Assembly (NCBI RefSeq): GCF_000003815.2
Contig: NC_049992.1
Location: forward strand, 17,749,747 to 17,813,746
Length of the DNA stretch: 64,000 bases
Source of the DNA: Branchiostoma floridae
Taxonomy: Eukaryota; Chordata; Leptocardii; Amphioxiformes; Branchiostomatidae
Direction of reading: 5' to 3'
The translations under genes were made by a program, and so were the position numbers. Below are positions 44,395 to 56,716 of this stretch, piece by piece; position 1 is the first letter of the stretch, and each line of letters opens with the position of its first letter. The notes beneath the pieces were generated by a model. It was not told the origin of the DNA. It ran no database searches and saw nothing but the letters and a program-made list of their open reading frames with translations.

Positions 44395-44475
44395 CACGCA
44401 CGCACGCACACACACACACACACACATGTGCGCATGCAGATATACACGCTCGCGCACATGCACACAAACACAGAC
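44395..44475. repeat. (CA)n microsatellite
   Basis: Interrupted CA/CG-containing dinucleotide run. Confidence 0.9.
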
Positions 44476-44787
44476 AACAATCTGATAAATAGATTTAGAT
44501 TTTTTTACAAGTAGATATATCATCATTCACCCGTAACGTTCCAAGCTGTCACTGATTTCATTTAAGCACTACTTAAGATTCTGATCAGACCATTTCATTA
44601 ATCATGTAGTACAAACGAAACAATATTACGAGATTTCAGACCTCCTTAAAATGTTTACAGCTTTTGTAAATCTTATGCAAATGACTTCTGCTTTCCCTCT
44701 TCTTACTTATTCATGAAATTCCTATCATCTACCACTGAGAAATTTTGGCACTTTGTATAGATTATGCAAGTTATGCATTATTTGATG

Positions 44788-45000
44788 TACTGTAAATGCA
44801 GAAATGTTCGCGGTGGATTAATGTTCGCGGTTTTCGCGGCGGCCGCTTCACCGCGAATTTAAAACCACCGCGAACATTTTTCCTTAATAGTAAGAGATTA
44901 CAGTGCATGGTGCTACCGCGAAATTAAAACCACCGCAAAAAGTCCATTTTCCCGCTACCGTGAAATTAAATCCCCGCGAACTTAAATGCATTTACTGTAT
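44788..45000. mobile_element. MITE with TACTGTAAATGCA ends
   Basis: TACTGTAAATGCAG at the left and TAAATGCATTTACTGTA at the right are inverse ends. The interior consists of repeated TTCGCGG/CCGCGAA palindromes (CACCGCGAA, CCGCGAACATTTTT). Confidence 0.7.
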
Positions 45001-45148
45001 TCTGTCCGAGACAAAAAATGCAAAAACTGGCAATTCTGGAAGCCGCCATGGGGCTTTTAATTGACCTTTGGCCGTACATTCTAAAGGCGCAAAAAATTCC
45101 ATCCAGACCTTATTGATTATGCTGGCCTCAAATATCCGGAAACAAAAT

Positions 45149-45151
<3 letters not shown>

Positions 45152-45193
<42 letters not shown>

Positions 45194-45265
45194 AGCAACA
45201 ACAACAACAACAGCGACAACGCACAGACGCACAGATGCACACACACGTACACTCACACACGTTTT
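45152..45265. repeat. (CA)n and (ACA)n microsatellite
   Basis: A pure CA run of about 40 bp is followed by CAACAA repeats and a second interrupted CA run. Confidence 0.9.
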
Positions 45266-45878
45266 ACACAGTATGTACATATATATGTATATATACAGTA
45301 CCCGTTGGATCATTTCAGCCGAAAGCTAAGAAGAAAGAGAATCTCTACCTACAAGCCCTATTGATAACACTCGTTTTTTTTCCTGGGCCCATGTACGTAA
45401 CTATCAACTTAAGAAAAACAATACTCAAATACTCATAAAGTGGTGGGTAGCTAATACCACTCTCTCGAACCACATTATCTTCTAAGCAGGTTGTACTCTA
45501 ACATTAAGGTGAAGAAACATTTTTCTTGAGCCTTCTCAAACGCAATTATTTCAAGACCCTCGGGAGAAGTCTGCTAATTTTCGTTGGCCGCTGGTAGCAG
45601 ATTGCATTTTCACGAGTAGGGTACCAAATTCATGAACACGGGCTCTTCCCTTGAGAGTTCGCTCGTGTAGTGTTGACCAGATATTTGTGTAGGTGTCATT
45701 TCACGTCTAAGCATTCCATTAGGCACCGTTCTAGCATGAACATCTCAGGGCAAATGGAGTCTGAAATAGGTCGTCGTGTGTAAGTGAAACTGGCGTGTGC
45801 ATCATCGCGTAGTTCTGGGGAGTTTGCCCGGGTGTTAGAATTATGCTCCGCTGGATAATTGCAGATCAGTGTTGGTGC

Positions 45879-46282
45879 TTATACACCTTTCTCACGCGGC
45901 GGCCATGATAGATCTAAAACGAGTTCAATGTGGCAAACAAAAGGCTGTCCATCATAATTAGCAGTTCGACCAATGGTAGCCTGCCAATTAGGAAATCGAC
46001 CAATAAGTGAATGGCTGCAAATTCGTTAAAAATTTGCATTATTATGTTGTTATTTTGCATCTCTTAAGGGACTATGGGGTCAGTCTACACTACTCTAAAT
46101 TGCTACATCTTTCGGTGCATAACACTTCTTGTAATATTTATTATTCTATCTTATATCATGAAAATTTGTGTGGTTTGGGGGAAAACTAAATGGGACCTGA
46201 TTTTAGAAATAAATTTTGTCTGTTTGCCTCATTGACCTCTTCTTCGATCTATCATGGCCGCCGCGTGGGAAAGGTGTATAAG
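45879..46282. mobile_element. MITE with TTATACACCTTTC ends
   Basis: Terminal inverted repeats of about 36 bp: TTATACACCTTTCTCACGCG then GCGGCCATGATAGATC, and the inverse at 46246-46282. The length is about 404 bp. TA at both ends would suit a Tc1/mariner-type target. Confidence 0.78.
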
Positions 46283-46460
46283 GCCTTCACACTGAACCCG
46301 AATTAGCAGGAATCAAGCAGAACCATCCGGAAAGAAGTATTTGCAAAATTCGTGCCACGTTCGGGGCCATTCGGGTGGAAATTCCAAATGGACCTTCTTC
46401 AAACGAGAAGGAATGAGCCAAAATGCCGTCAGAATGAAAATTCTTTTCTGTTCTAGATAT
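46283..46460. repeat. Dispersed repeat, GGCCTTCACACTGAA family
   Basis: It begins GGCCTTCACACTGAACCCGA and contains ATTCGGGGCCATTCGGG-like and GAATGAGCCAAAATGCCGTC segments, which are also present near 49590-50125, 50213-50573 and 56970-57130. Confidence 0.65.
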
Positions 46461-47265
46461 ATCTGTATGTAACCTTGTGTTTAGTACTTGTTGTCATACC
46501 TATCCTGTGCAATTATTGTATCGGGCAGTAAATTTCATTCATCCATGTTCATTCGCCGTACGATCACAAATTTGTGGCATTCTTGGTATACTCGTTAGTC
46601 GTGTTAGTCAAAATTCAGCTGTCTTGTTACCGAGATGACTATCTTAGATTCTTGTCAGTATTCCAATTACAGCATGCTTGCAAATCCTACGACATAAAAA
46701 ATCGTGCGAATGCAACACGCGAATGCGAATTATGACAGTAATGAGCAAGAACCTGTCTCTGATATCTTGCGCAATAAGTCTTTCACATTGCTATATCTAA
46801 ATACTACAAATTTCAATTGATACTCGTGTACACGATACCATAAGTAGATTTGACTATATAATTTTACATCCGACAGCTCTCATAATGCTTAAGTCGGTAG
46901 ATACTATATGAAAAGGCTTATTCGTGAAGATGATGGCACTTACGTCTAGCGCAATCTGATTGTAGAAAGATTTTTGTTATCATTTAGTAAGTAGAATTTC
47001 AAGATTTAGTCTGCATTCCTATTGTGTAGTTAATAGTTGACCATACGAAAGTCACTATACTTCTTTGTCTTGTCAATAACGCTTAATGTTGTGATAAGCC
47101 ATGAGCGGAAATAAACGAAACACATAAAGAATAACGTAAATACTTTCTCTGACAGCCCAACCTCAGGAGGCCATCTAAATAGATAAATCCTACATCGTTG
47201 AGAAGTATAAAAGCTGCACTGAGCCAATTAACATAGCTTATGGATTCCACACTAGGCCTGTAATT

Positions 47266-47487
47266 CCCCCTTTCCACTAGGACGGCGCTCTCGCCGCGCT
47301 CTCTCTGCGACCTAAAATTTGACAGATCGCCCAATGAATTGTACAGAAAAGAAACAAATCTTTTTTACACTTTGTGTGTTTTGTTGTCTTCTCGGTCATT
47401 CTTTTACATTTTGTAGAATATACCGAATCTGAAAGCGAAGGATACACATATTCTATTTAGATTGCACCGTCTAGTGGAAAGGGGGCC
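47266..47487. mobile_element. MITE, CCCCCTTTCCACTAG family, copy 1
   Basis: Left CCCCCTTTCCACTAGGACGG and right CCGTCTAGTGGAAAGGGGGC are terminal inverted repeats. The core TTTGTGTGTTTTGTTGTCTT resembles that of the GGTGGTATCTCACTG family. Confidence 0.8.
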
Positions 47488-47569
47488 TAAACATACTTGC
47501 TTGTTGAAGTCATGCGGAAATGGAATGAATGTTAGTTGAAGTTAAAGGTTCCCATACAATTGTAACATG

Positions 47570-47790
47570 GGTGTCACCCATTTCTCTTCAAACTAGGGGG
47601 CACACATTTGTGCAAGCCACTACAGCAGAGGACTAGTCCGCTGGTAGTGATGTGTGTTTAACTCGAATGCTATTTCCCATTAGTGCTGAGTGCTATAAGC
47701 AGAGAAAGCAGCATGTGCCATTCTTAAAATCTTTGGTTTGACTCAGTCGGGGATCGAACTCACGACCTAACGATGGCAAGACGAACACTT
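47570..47790 (-). mobile_element. tRNA-like SINE, family C
   Basis: The minus strand has AGGTCGTGAGTTCGATCCCC (B box) preceded by TCTTGCCATCGTTAGG, and a conserved-looking tail to GGGTGTCACCC. Confidence 0.5.
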
Positions 47791-48767
47791 TTTTTGCATG
47801 GTATTCTAATTATAAAGTTAAGGTCACATATAGGTCGTGTGATCGTCGTACAATCACTTACTTCGGGCATTTTGGAGGACAAAAATGTACGTCTCCTGCA
47901 AAGTTCAATTGTCTTTGTACACAAAATTCTGTTTTGGATCCATGTCGGTGGTTGACCGGCACTGTCACAGCCTGCTCGAAAATCCTATGGCGTCAAAATC
48001 GATGATCGCATGACCTATGTGACCGCGCCCTTACACAAATCCAGTCTAGGTCTCAGTCATGTCGCAGCACGGTCTCCCTCTAGAAAAATAGTGGCATTGA
48101 TTATCTTTCGCCCCATGAAAACCCCCAGAAGACTCTCAATAACGTACAAGCGGGGTGTTTGGCATCGCTTAGGGATCCTCCGATCTGATTAGCGCCAATT
48201 TGTCAGGAGAATGTGTCCTCACCCTCTTAACCCTCCCGACTGCCAGCCTCCAGTAATTCGCATGAATCACAAGATGGAACGCACCCTGGAGTGCGTATCT
48301 CTCCCTGCTCTCTCACGCTCTCGCCGCCTGCATAGTCCCCGGACACCCTCTATCTCTCCCGTGTACATCCAGACTGACCTATCCTCATGATCCGATTGAA
48401 ATTTCGCAGCCTCCCAATCCTCTTCCCTGTCATTAAGGAGGATAGGTGATCGTTCAGGATGTAAATTTATGTTGAATTCTCCCCCGTGGTATTTGGCACA
48501 AAGCTACGCATAAGCTGCGCTGTTCCAAAGGTCAGTAATGTGCTCTGTGGAATGAGGAATTTGATGTTGTTTCAATTACTCGGATGATGTGAGGTATAAC
48601 TATAAAGGGTTGTAGATAGAGGTGCTGCCTATGCTCATTAGTTCTAGGTCACGAATCCAAGTGTGAGGTAAATAAATGTTTTAGTGTTAAGAGATATTTG
48701 TCCTTGGAGTAAATATATGACACACTTCTGTTTAAACTAGAGGCCTAAGCGCACACCACTTCTTCCT

Positions 48768-49022
48768 TTAGGTGGTATCTCACTGCAATAGGGGCACCGG
48801 TGCGGCACTGGGTTCATCCACTGCAGCATTGCTGTGCATGTGTTATTTTCCCCGATTATTTCATAACTTAGATATTGCGTAATAGGTAAAAGTGTGACTA
48901 AGAAAACAACAAAATAAACATAACGTAAAAAAAATTGTTCTTTATCTCTGAGATTCGTTGAGTAATCTTTCGAACCCCGCAGTGCCACACCGGTACCTCA
49001 AGTGCAGCGAGATACCACCTTT
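48768..49022. mobile_element. MITE, GGTGGTATCTCACTG family, near complete
   Basis: Left TTAGGTGGTATCTCACTGCA and right CAGCGAGATACCACCTTTAC are inverse ends around the core. Confidence 0.78.
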
Positions 49023-49499
49023 ACATAAAAAACTACCTGCCACCAAAATATCAATAGGATAGTAAGTCCAGTAAAGAAATAATACGGAATTTCTCCTGCA
49101 GTATCAAGGTCTTACTCTAAGAGGCCCAAAATAGACATTGACGTGCGTCTTCCCAACATCTAGTCACATATTGAACATCACTACAATTCATACAGAGGTT
49201 CTTAAGCTACATGAACAGTGACTGTACAAATTCTGAATCACAAACTGACAGACAGACATGCACGCAGACGCATCAACACTATACCTTTATATTTCATGAA
49301 GGTAACTCAAATTGACTGCAGTTAGTTGTATGAGTATGAATTTTTAGACACTGTAGATGTTGGCATGAATGATGAATGAAAGACAAGATAAGCTTTATGT
49401 CTGAGTCCACTATGTCTTGCTGCATCAGAAACTCAGGGGCCCAATGATGGCATTATACACTATGCCGGCAATGCGTCATCCATTGTACGTACCCAAAGG

Positions 49500-49586
49500 G
49501 GTGTCCCTGTAGCTCAACTGGTAGAGGCCTCATACTGGATCACGTTTCCAATTTGTTGGTAGTTCGAGAAGATGCTTCGAGCCAGT
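49500..49586 (+). mobile_element. tRNA-like SINE head, family B
   Basis: GTGTCCCTGTAGCTCAACTG-GTAGAGGCCTC matches the 32.4-kb head. The B box is disturbed and the core is replaced by another repeat. Confidence 0.55.
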
Positions 49587-50125
49587 TAATGGTCCCTCCA
49601 CACGAGAATCGGAATGAGCCGAAATGCCATCTGAATAAAATTCTAAAATTCCTGAGAATTCGTTATGTACTCCAAAAAATTTCACTGCATTCCAGATATT
49701 TTTGCCTATTCTTTTGGCCGTCCCAAATATTTTGTCATGCTCAAAAATTTCGAGGTGTATTTGAATTTAAGAAATATCGAACGGCATTCAAAGTGTATAC
49801 TTAGACTAAGTCTTCTAACAGCAGTACGAACGCATTCTAAGGCATTCCAACATTATGCGAAATATTCTGATCCCATTCGATGAAGAGCCCGTTGGCCACA
49901 AGAATGAACAAAAAATACCTGAAATGCAGTCAGAATTTCCTGAATACACTACGAATAGAAAGGAATTCTGACTCATAGATCATTCCGCCTATCGTGTGAA
50001 GAGCTCGAGGTATTCTAAAGTCAATTTAGAATCCCCGCCCGAATGTGTCACGGATTTTGCAAATTCTTCTTTCTGGCTGGATATGCTTGATTCCTGCCGA
50101 TTCTGTTTCAGTGTTAAGGTTCTAT
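49587..50125. repeat. Dispersed repeat, GGCCTTCACAC family, long copy
   Basis: TCCCTCCACACGAGAATCGG opens it; the inverse ATTCCTGCCGATTCTG lies near its end. It is rich in GAATNNC motifs. A tRNA-like stretch precedes it. Confidence 0.55.
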
Positions 50126-50212
50126 AAGGCTAGCAACCTCTCTCTGTGAAAACAATACCCTATGCAATATAGAAACTGGAATTTTCCGCCCTTTGTGCCA
50201 CTAGTGCCTAAT

Positions 50213-50573
50213 AGGGCCTTCACACTAAAACCGAATTAGCAGGAATCAAGCAGAACCAGCCACCCCAAAATGAAGTATTCGTGCCACATTCGGGGCCATT
50301 CGGGTGAGAATTCATAATGAGAAGGAATGAGCTAAAATGCCGTCAGAATGAACATTCTTTTCTATTCTTTGGAATAGGTAGTGTGTTCTAGAAATTCTCA
50401 CTGCATTCAAGATATTCTTTTGGCCACATTCTGGCAGGATTCGAAGTGGCTTGCCGTTTCGATTCTCCACCGAATGAGATAAAATACACTTTGAATTCCA
50501 TGGAATAGAAAAGAATTTTCATTCTGACGGTATTCCGGCTCACTCTCGCTCTCTTGTGAAGGGCCCTTTAAGC
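50213..50573. repeat. Dispersed repeat, GGCCTTCACAC family, inverted-repeat copy
   Basis: Left AGGGCCTTCACACTAAAACC and right CTCTTGTGAAGGGCCCTTTA are roughly inverse ends; GAATGAGC-AAATGCCGTCAG is inside. Confidence 0.65.
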
Positions 50574-50906
50574 GAAACAAATGAATGTACGTGCCCTGTT
50601 TATTCTGATTGTGCAGTACTTCAGATTCCACATCAATATTGCACGGGACTATCAGCTCCAGCCCCTGGGCACCAGACACACACCTAATCAACGACTGGAA
50701 CAACGTTCAATCTGGCACAACTGTCTGAACTGCAATGACATCGCACACGCCTGGTTTCTCATTACACGTCTGTAAACGTTACAAGAAAATGTTACGACAT
50801 CCTAGTACCCTATTTCGCAGTCGGGTACACATAGCAGCGAATTCTTGTGCAGAGAGATGCACCCTTTAACATGCTAGAGACTCGGGTTTTTGCTGGTCGT
50901 AATATG

Positions 50907-51148
50907 GCCCACTTTCCACTAGAAGGCGATCGCGCTGAGCTTTCACTGCGACCTAAAAATGATATGTGTATCCTTCGCTTTCACACTGGGTATATCATAC
51001 AAAACATAAAAGTGTGACTGAGAAGACAACAAAACACAGAAAGTGTAAAAAGATTCGTTTCTTTTCTATACAATTCGTTGAGAGATATGTCAAGCTTTAG
51101 GTCGCAGAGAGAGCGCGGCGAGAGCGCCATCCTAGTGGAAAGGGGGTA
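50907..51148. mobile_element. MITE, CCCCCTTTCCACTAG family, copy 2
   Basis: It has the ends GCCCACTTTCCACTAGAAGG and CATCCTAGTGGAAAGGGGG; the interior is inverted relative to copy 1. Confidence 0.8.
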
Positions 51149-53404
51149 TAAAACGCATAGTAAAGGTAGTAAAGGTTGACTTACACTGATTGGCGTCCTC
51201 AACCTTTTTAGTAGTTTTCATTAAAACATCTAATTGGACGTTACAGTTGAAGTGTTTTTACAAGCAACAACATCGCCATGCTGGTAATAACGATGTTCGT
51301 ATGTAGGTTCACAATTGGGCAATTAGATGAGTGCTCAGTCCTCTTTGGATCAACAAAGATAACCCCTCTGATAAATTTCCTAAGGGTACTTCGTCAAATA
51401 GTTCAGTGAGTTTCACTGTCTTTATTTATATTTCTTTATTGTGAATTGTTCACAATATTATGATAAACGAGCAAAGCTAGCTTGTCGTGATGATAAACGA
51501 GCAAAGCTAGCTTGTCATATTTTCTTTTCTTTCTGTTTTTTTTGGTTCTTGTTCAGAACATTTGTTACATTTCATCCAGTACATAAATTCGTTTTACATC
51601 CTAAGAGGAGATGTTCTTTACTGTGTGCAAATAGGTAAATACAACAAACAATATTTAGACCTAAGAACCAGTAACATAAACAATACGTTAAACTCAACAG
51701 GTAGATGTACTCAGGTTAATTGAATTGATTTTGAACAGAAAAAAACAGTATTTTTCTTTTCTTTTTCGGTCAACATGACGAGAAAGTACAAAAATGGGAA
51801 AATATGTTGTTTTGTTACTTAATGGTTGTACTTACATTAGTGACCCTAGTGAAGTAGCCCTGACTGTAGTTATAGGTGTGAAATTGGTTGGATAGTTGCA
51901 AAGGTGGCACCAATATGGAAGTCATAAGTGTAGTTGCCAACTTGGTAAATGATACAACTCTACCACACTAGTACTTTAACTACACTACAGTTCACTTCAA
52001 TACAAGAATGAATGATTTATTGTCTGTTCTACCATGTTTATCACTTCCATTCGATACAATTGTCACAACATATATGTTGTCTATTTTGAAAATCTAGCCA
52101 TCTTGCTTTTTTACCCATCTCTTCTTTTTCGCATTTTTCTAATTTTTTGTCAGTCTGCAAAAGATGTCCTAAATAAATATAACTTGCACATATCTAAGGT
52201 ATACATCCGTTACTCAGTAGCATCAAACTTTCTTACTGTATACTTTTGCAGTCTCCACTTCGACTATGACCTTTCAAAGTTCCTTGAAAAATATATATAC
52301 GTTTCTGACAAAGCTTCTTGGCACGATACAAGTGTTGAAATGAAAACAAATTTGCCACTTTCTGCTGTTGTCACTTGATTCTTTTGAGTCGCCCACACAA
52401 AAAATTCTAGTCGCTCAGTTTGAACGATACAGTAAACTAGACAATAAACTACAACCCTGTTTGAACAGGATCTGGATTAGGGTTTAGATCTTGGAAACTG
52501 CAGTCCATGCGTCTTTCTCAAGCTGCCTGTCATTTTGAATCCACGCAGTGATTTACGATAGTGTACAAAGTCACGATAACACATTACTCTTCGTGCATGG
52601 GCGAGAAGCTGATCCGAGGAAATTTGGACAAATCTGCTCGTTGAAAGCCTTAAGAATGGGGGCTTGTTGAGCAGACGTAAGAGTACTTGTTTCGATTAAT
52701 TCTGTTTTATTGTGTGGATATCTCTTCATTATTCGCTGAAGACGCCTGACAGTGTATAAGACGTAGTTTGGGCCTAAGAAAAAATATAATGTTTCCGTTT
52801 AGCCGTCGACCGACCCTAGCAAAACCTGCCAACCCTAGTCTTTTGGGGGGAGGGGGTGCTGATATCTGACTGATCAAATTCAAAGCAGACTACTCGTAGT
52901 TTCCATTCTTAATAGATTGGTGATTTGGACAATTGATATAAAACTGTGTAGTTAACATTGTGCATCATTTTGCATATCATTATAATATTTGTGCTTGCAC
53001 AACGTATATCTAATGTGATTACAATATAATATTGAAAATACCAGTGTTCTAATGCATTCCATTTTTTTTACATTGTAGAATTGTATTTGTTGTAAAAATG
53101 AGAAAATCCCTACCGACCGACCCGAACGTTTTAATAGTCTTACAAGAGTTCGTTTGGGTCCAGGAGGAATCGAAATTTACACTGTTCGTTGATGTCAAAC
53201 TGGCAAAAATATTTCCACATCTAACGAAGGCCATTTTAATCAGATTTCAGATGTATGTCAAGCCATTGCCGCCATAGTGACTTATGGATGTACGGTTGAT
53301 GTCAAAGATGTATGTAGGTTTCTTGCATGAGGATTATTTGGTAGCACCACGATTTAAAGGTATAAGATGGGACTCTTGCTTCACATGCGAGAAGGTCGTT
53401 TTCT
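51149..53404. other. Intergenic stretch, mostly unidentified
   Basis: It contains the 30-bp direct repeat at 51461 and a diverged CTAAGGCCACAGCAAG-family interior (51780-52160). No gene is recognised, including the 114-codon frame at 52034. Confidence 0.4.
51461..51520. repeat. Short direct repeat, two 30-bp units
   Basis: GATAAACGAGCAAAGCTAGC followed by TTGTC occurs twice in a row. Confidence 0.85.
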
Positions 53405-53665
53405 AGAAAGTGTTGTTTTTTTACGGGGTTTTGCCGATCAGGTAGCCTGGTGATGAATACTTACGGATTAGGTCAATGACTGAGGAGTTCGATACACGCT
53501 GTATTACTGAACATACAATTCATTTGGTTTTGTCGAAAGTGTTGTTTTTATTTTACTGGTTTTTTTTGCCAATCAGGTCGCTTCGTGATGAATGCCTGCG
53601 GATTAGGGCCATGACTGAGGAGTCTGATACACGCCGTATTTCCGAGCACGCAATTCACTTGGGGT
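53405..53665. repeat. Direct duplication, about 137-bp period
   Basis: GATGAAT-C-T-CGGATTAGG-CATGACTGAGGAG and the following 40 bases occur twice, near 53452 and 53587. Both are preceded by a GAAAGTGTTGTTTTT stretch. Confidence 0.75.
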
Positions 53666-53689
53666 CCCAATCAACCGGTAATCACCACT

Positions 53690-54388
53690 TCAGCTCGGGC
53701 AATCAATCATAGCGGCCTCCGTACAATTACAGAACACTGGCAAATATAGGGGCGTGTTGCGAGCTCGGTCCTGCGTCCGGGTATACTTATCATGCGGCAG
53801 CAGCTTCGCCGCGCCGTCCCGAGCTGGATTTAAACACGGGACGGACTGACGTTGCGTTGACGTTCGCATTTGTTTATCTAGATGAACGAGAGAGAGAGAA
53901 CGTCGTAAGCTGGACTTGGGCGATTCTCTGAAGGAAAACACCGAAGGCAAAAGACGTATCGTTGTTCCTGCAACCGTGTTCCCGGGATATAACCAGGAGG
54001 GTGGAAAGGACTTCGCCTGGAGGCAAGGAGGTTCCCTACTAACTCTCCAAGACCATCGGCGCCGCGTGTATATCACCACTGACGGCCGTGCAACACTCGA
54101 CAGGTACCGATAGTGACGGGGCGAAGCGTGCAGCCAGACCACGACGGGCTACCTTCTCTTTTCTAGGCTAGCACTGCCTCAGCTATACGGCAAGCTCCAT
54201 CGTACTTCGGGAAGAAACATTGACGCTTCACTCTCTGGAACAATTAGAGTAGGAGTGAGACTTGCCTCAACTACTTGCCTCTGTCTCAAGAGTGGGTTCA
54301 GAAGCGAACGTGAGGTTTCTCAAGACTCGGCCGTGCAGTTTCAAGTGTGTTGATGATTCGAGAACCCTGCAAGCGACGCTACTGAGCC
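53690..54388 (+). other. G+C-rich region upstream of the candidate second gene
   Basis: This segment before the ATG at 54389 is visibly richer in G+C than the flanking AT-rich DNA. It may hold the promoter and 5' UTR. A 150-codon open frame on the opposite strand (53690-54142) has no recognisable domain and is probably a by-product of base composition. Confidence 0.3.
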
Positions 54389-54443
54389 ATGGATCCCAGT
54401 CTCCGCACCTTGTTCTTGTGGATGTTAGCAGTGTATGTCACAG
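54389..54443 (+). CDS. Candidate first coding exon (signal peptide) of a second secreted or membrane gene
   Basis: The ATG at 54389 (GAGCCATGG context) opens 18 codons plus one base, MDPSLRTLFLWMLAVYVTG, ending at a donor CACAG|GTAGGC. Length, hydrophobic core and phase-1 ending match exon 1 of the IgSF-SH3 gene 47 kb upstream on the same strand, so a tandem IgSF relative is plausible. No Ig-like exon with a YxC pattern was found between 54444 and 64000, so the rest should lie beyond the window. Without that exon the call stays tentative. Confidence 0.45.
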
Positions 54444-54596
54444 GTAGGCTTGTTCTCTTCGCCATTTATTCATCCACAGCCATGAAATTGTTGTTTTGCA
54501 TTTTTTTCTTAGCTTTGTCATTTACTGTACCGTGTTACTATGTAACGTGCAGATGAGTTCCCAGAAATGCTGTGCATCTTTCTTTTAAGAAAACTA

Positions 54597-54885
54597 AATG
54601 CATCTCTTTTTGCTATTCAATTTCATAAAGATACTGATTTGCGCGTTCCTTTCGTTCAAAAAAGAACAAAATGCATTCTTTGCGGCGTACAATGCTGTGA
54701 CGCCAAATGTTGCCACTTAAATTTTACGAACTCTGCACCATCTCTTCTTGCTATTTAATTTCATAAAAATACTGATTTGAGGGTTCCTTTCGTTGAAAAA
54801 AGAACAAAGTGCATTCTTTGCGGCGTACAGCGCTGTGACGCCAAATGTTGCCACTTAAATTTTACGAACTCTGCACCATTTTTAT
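54597..54885. repeat. Direct duplication, 140-bp period
   Basis: The segment holding TGCATTCTTTGCGGCGTACA occurs twice, 140 bp apart (54671 and 54811), with only a few substitutions. It lies just after the candidate signal-peptide exon at 54389. Confidence 0.85.
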
Positions 54886-55959
54886 ATCTTGTTCTTTGAC
54901 GCAGTCACTTCCCCATAAACCATGGTATATCAACTCTCTCATCATCTCGCCCACTGTTCCTCATGATTTTACCTACGTCACGGCACTACTTAGAACCCGT
55001 AATCTTACAAATGGCTTTTTCACAAGCATGCTCATTACCCACTCTTCACGGCATTCAACTCTAAGATGCAAGCTCAACTATATTCCTCGCTACCCCAGCA
55101 AGATATATTCAGCGTGACTCACTAGAAAAAGACATTATCGTCAATTTGATATAGCTTCAACGTCTTTGGAATATATCCTCCCCGTTAAGATTCTTCCAAT
55201 AAAAGTTTATAACTCATTTATTTTCCTTTGTTAGGCTCCATATAACCGTTCATCTAGACACACTAATGTTTGCTCGTTCTAACATGTCTGATAGCACCTC
55301 CGGCAGAAGTTCGTTTATATGTAAAGTACATTTGTACTGAAATGATAGGAGTAGTTTAGCATGATAATCTTCGTGTGAGTGAGTGATGTAAGCTTGTTGA
55401 GCCCATGCGTACATAATGTGGCTTTGGATAATCCATTACACAAATAACAAAGAACTACGTATAGCTGCCATGGGTTTACATTACAGACAATCTTTATTGA
55501 CACGACAAAAGTATAGCGACTTTCGTAAGGTCTACATGTATAACAACTACTTACAGTACAACTAAACACATATATATGGATATCTATAGGTATGGATACA
55601 TCAACATAAAGGGTCTAGCATGTCATTTACACTATTGGTTCTACGGTATAAACAATCGTGGATATATTTGCCTACTTGCACACAGTGAGGATTATCTTCA
55701 CAAAATATTAAAATTCTTTAGCACATGGACGATTTCGAGTAAAAAGAGGTGTTACACACAACTGTACAGACGTGCTAGTTTGAGAAGGCAGTCCTAGTAT
55801 GCAATTTGAAGCATATCATATAAAAAAACATCGACCTTAAAAGTTCCAGTTGTACTCTTTAAAATTTTCTTTAAGATGATTGTTACAGCGGTTTGTACTG
55901 TCAATGTAGTAAAACACTACACACAAGGCAGAGTGCTCAACGGATTTAATGACAAGGAA
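54886..55959. other. Possible intron 1 of the second gene; nothing identified
   Basis: No Ig-like exon or known repeat was found. Confidence 0.35.
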
Positions 55960-56105
55960 CAAGTCTTTTTACGCCTTGTATGTTCTTTGCTGTCTTTTCA
56001 GTCATACTTACAGTCACATTTTGCATGATGGTCCTGTAAGGGGATCAAGGGTTAGACAAATGCAATTAAGGTCGCATAACGAACGCCATCTGGTGAAATG
56101 GTTGC
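55960..56105. mobile_element. MITE fragment related to the CCCCCTTTCCACTAG family
   Basis: The core (CTTTGCTGTCTTTTCAGTCA) and an AAGGTCGCATAACGAACGCC end with ATCTGGTGAAATGG are recognisable, with no left terminus. Comparable degraded pieces lie at 4680-4830 and 12395-12530. Confidence 0.45.
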
Positions 56106-56216
56106 CGTTTTATATTGTTATTAAAATGCCACTAGCGTCTTGTAGTCAACATTGCATGAACGGACCCTGTCAGGCGAGGTCGCGTAACCGCGGGACCGTA
56201 ACGCCTGTAGTGTAAC

Positions 56217-56716
56217 TGTAGGACACTGGTCAGTGCTTTCATACCCTGTAGTAGCATACAGCCTACCCGCACACCAATGACTCTCCTTGCCAACAAAATT
56301 AAAGGTGGTATCTCATTGCACTTGGGGCACCAGTGCGGCACTATCTACGGGGTTCAAAAGATTACTCAAAGAATTTCAGAGATAAAAGAGTAGGACACTC
56401 GTCAGTGTTTTCATACCTTCTAGCATACCCCCACCCGCACACAAATTACTCTACCCGCCAACAAAATTAAAGGTGCACTGCACTTGGGGCACCGGTGCGG
56501 CACTGCGGGGTTCAAAAGGTTACTCAACGAATTTCAAAGAAAGAATTTTCTTACGTTTTGAGTATGTTGTTGTCTTCTACGACATACTTTTACGTATTTC
56601 TCAATATCTAAATGATATCTTTACAAATCGGCGAAAATAAATACACAACAGTGCCGCAGTGAACGAACTCCGCAGTGCCGCACCGGTGCCCCAGGTGCAG
56701 TGAGATACCACCTTTA
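56217..56716. mobile_element. MITE of the GGTGGTATCTCACTG family with duplicated left end
   Basis: A near complete copy spans 56470-56716. Before it, the unique flank GTAGGACACT-GTCAGTG through CCAACAAAATTAAAGGTG occurs twice (56217 and 56390), each followed by the MITE's left end. The first copy breaks off after about 80 bp. This is a duplication of host flank plus MITE end. Confidence 0.7.

Noticed and set aside
44280-45364. Cysteine/valine-rich or threonine/histidine-rich frames
   Set aside because: These are CA/GT microsatellites read as VCVC or THTH.
53690-54142. 150-codon minus-strand open frame
   Set aside because: No domain is recognised; it lies in G+C-rich DNA likely to be the upstream region of the candidate gene on the other strand.
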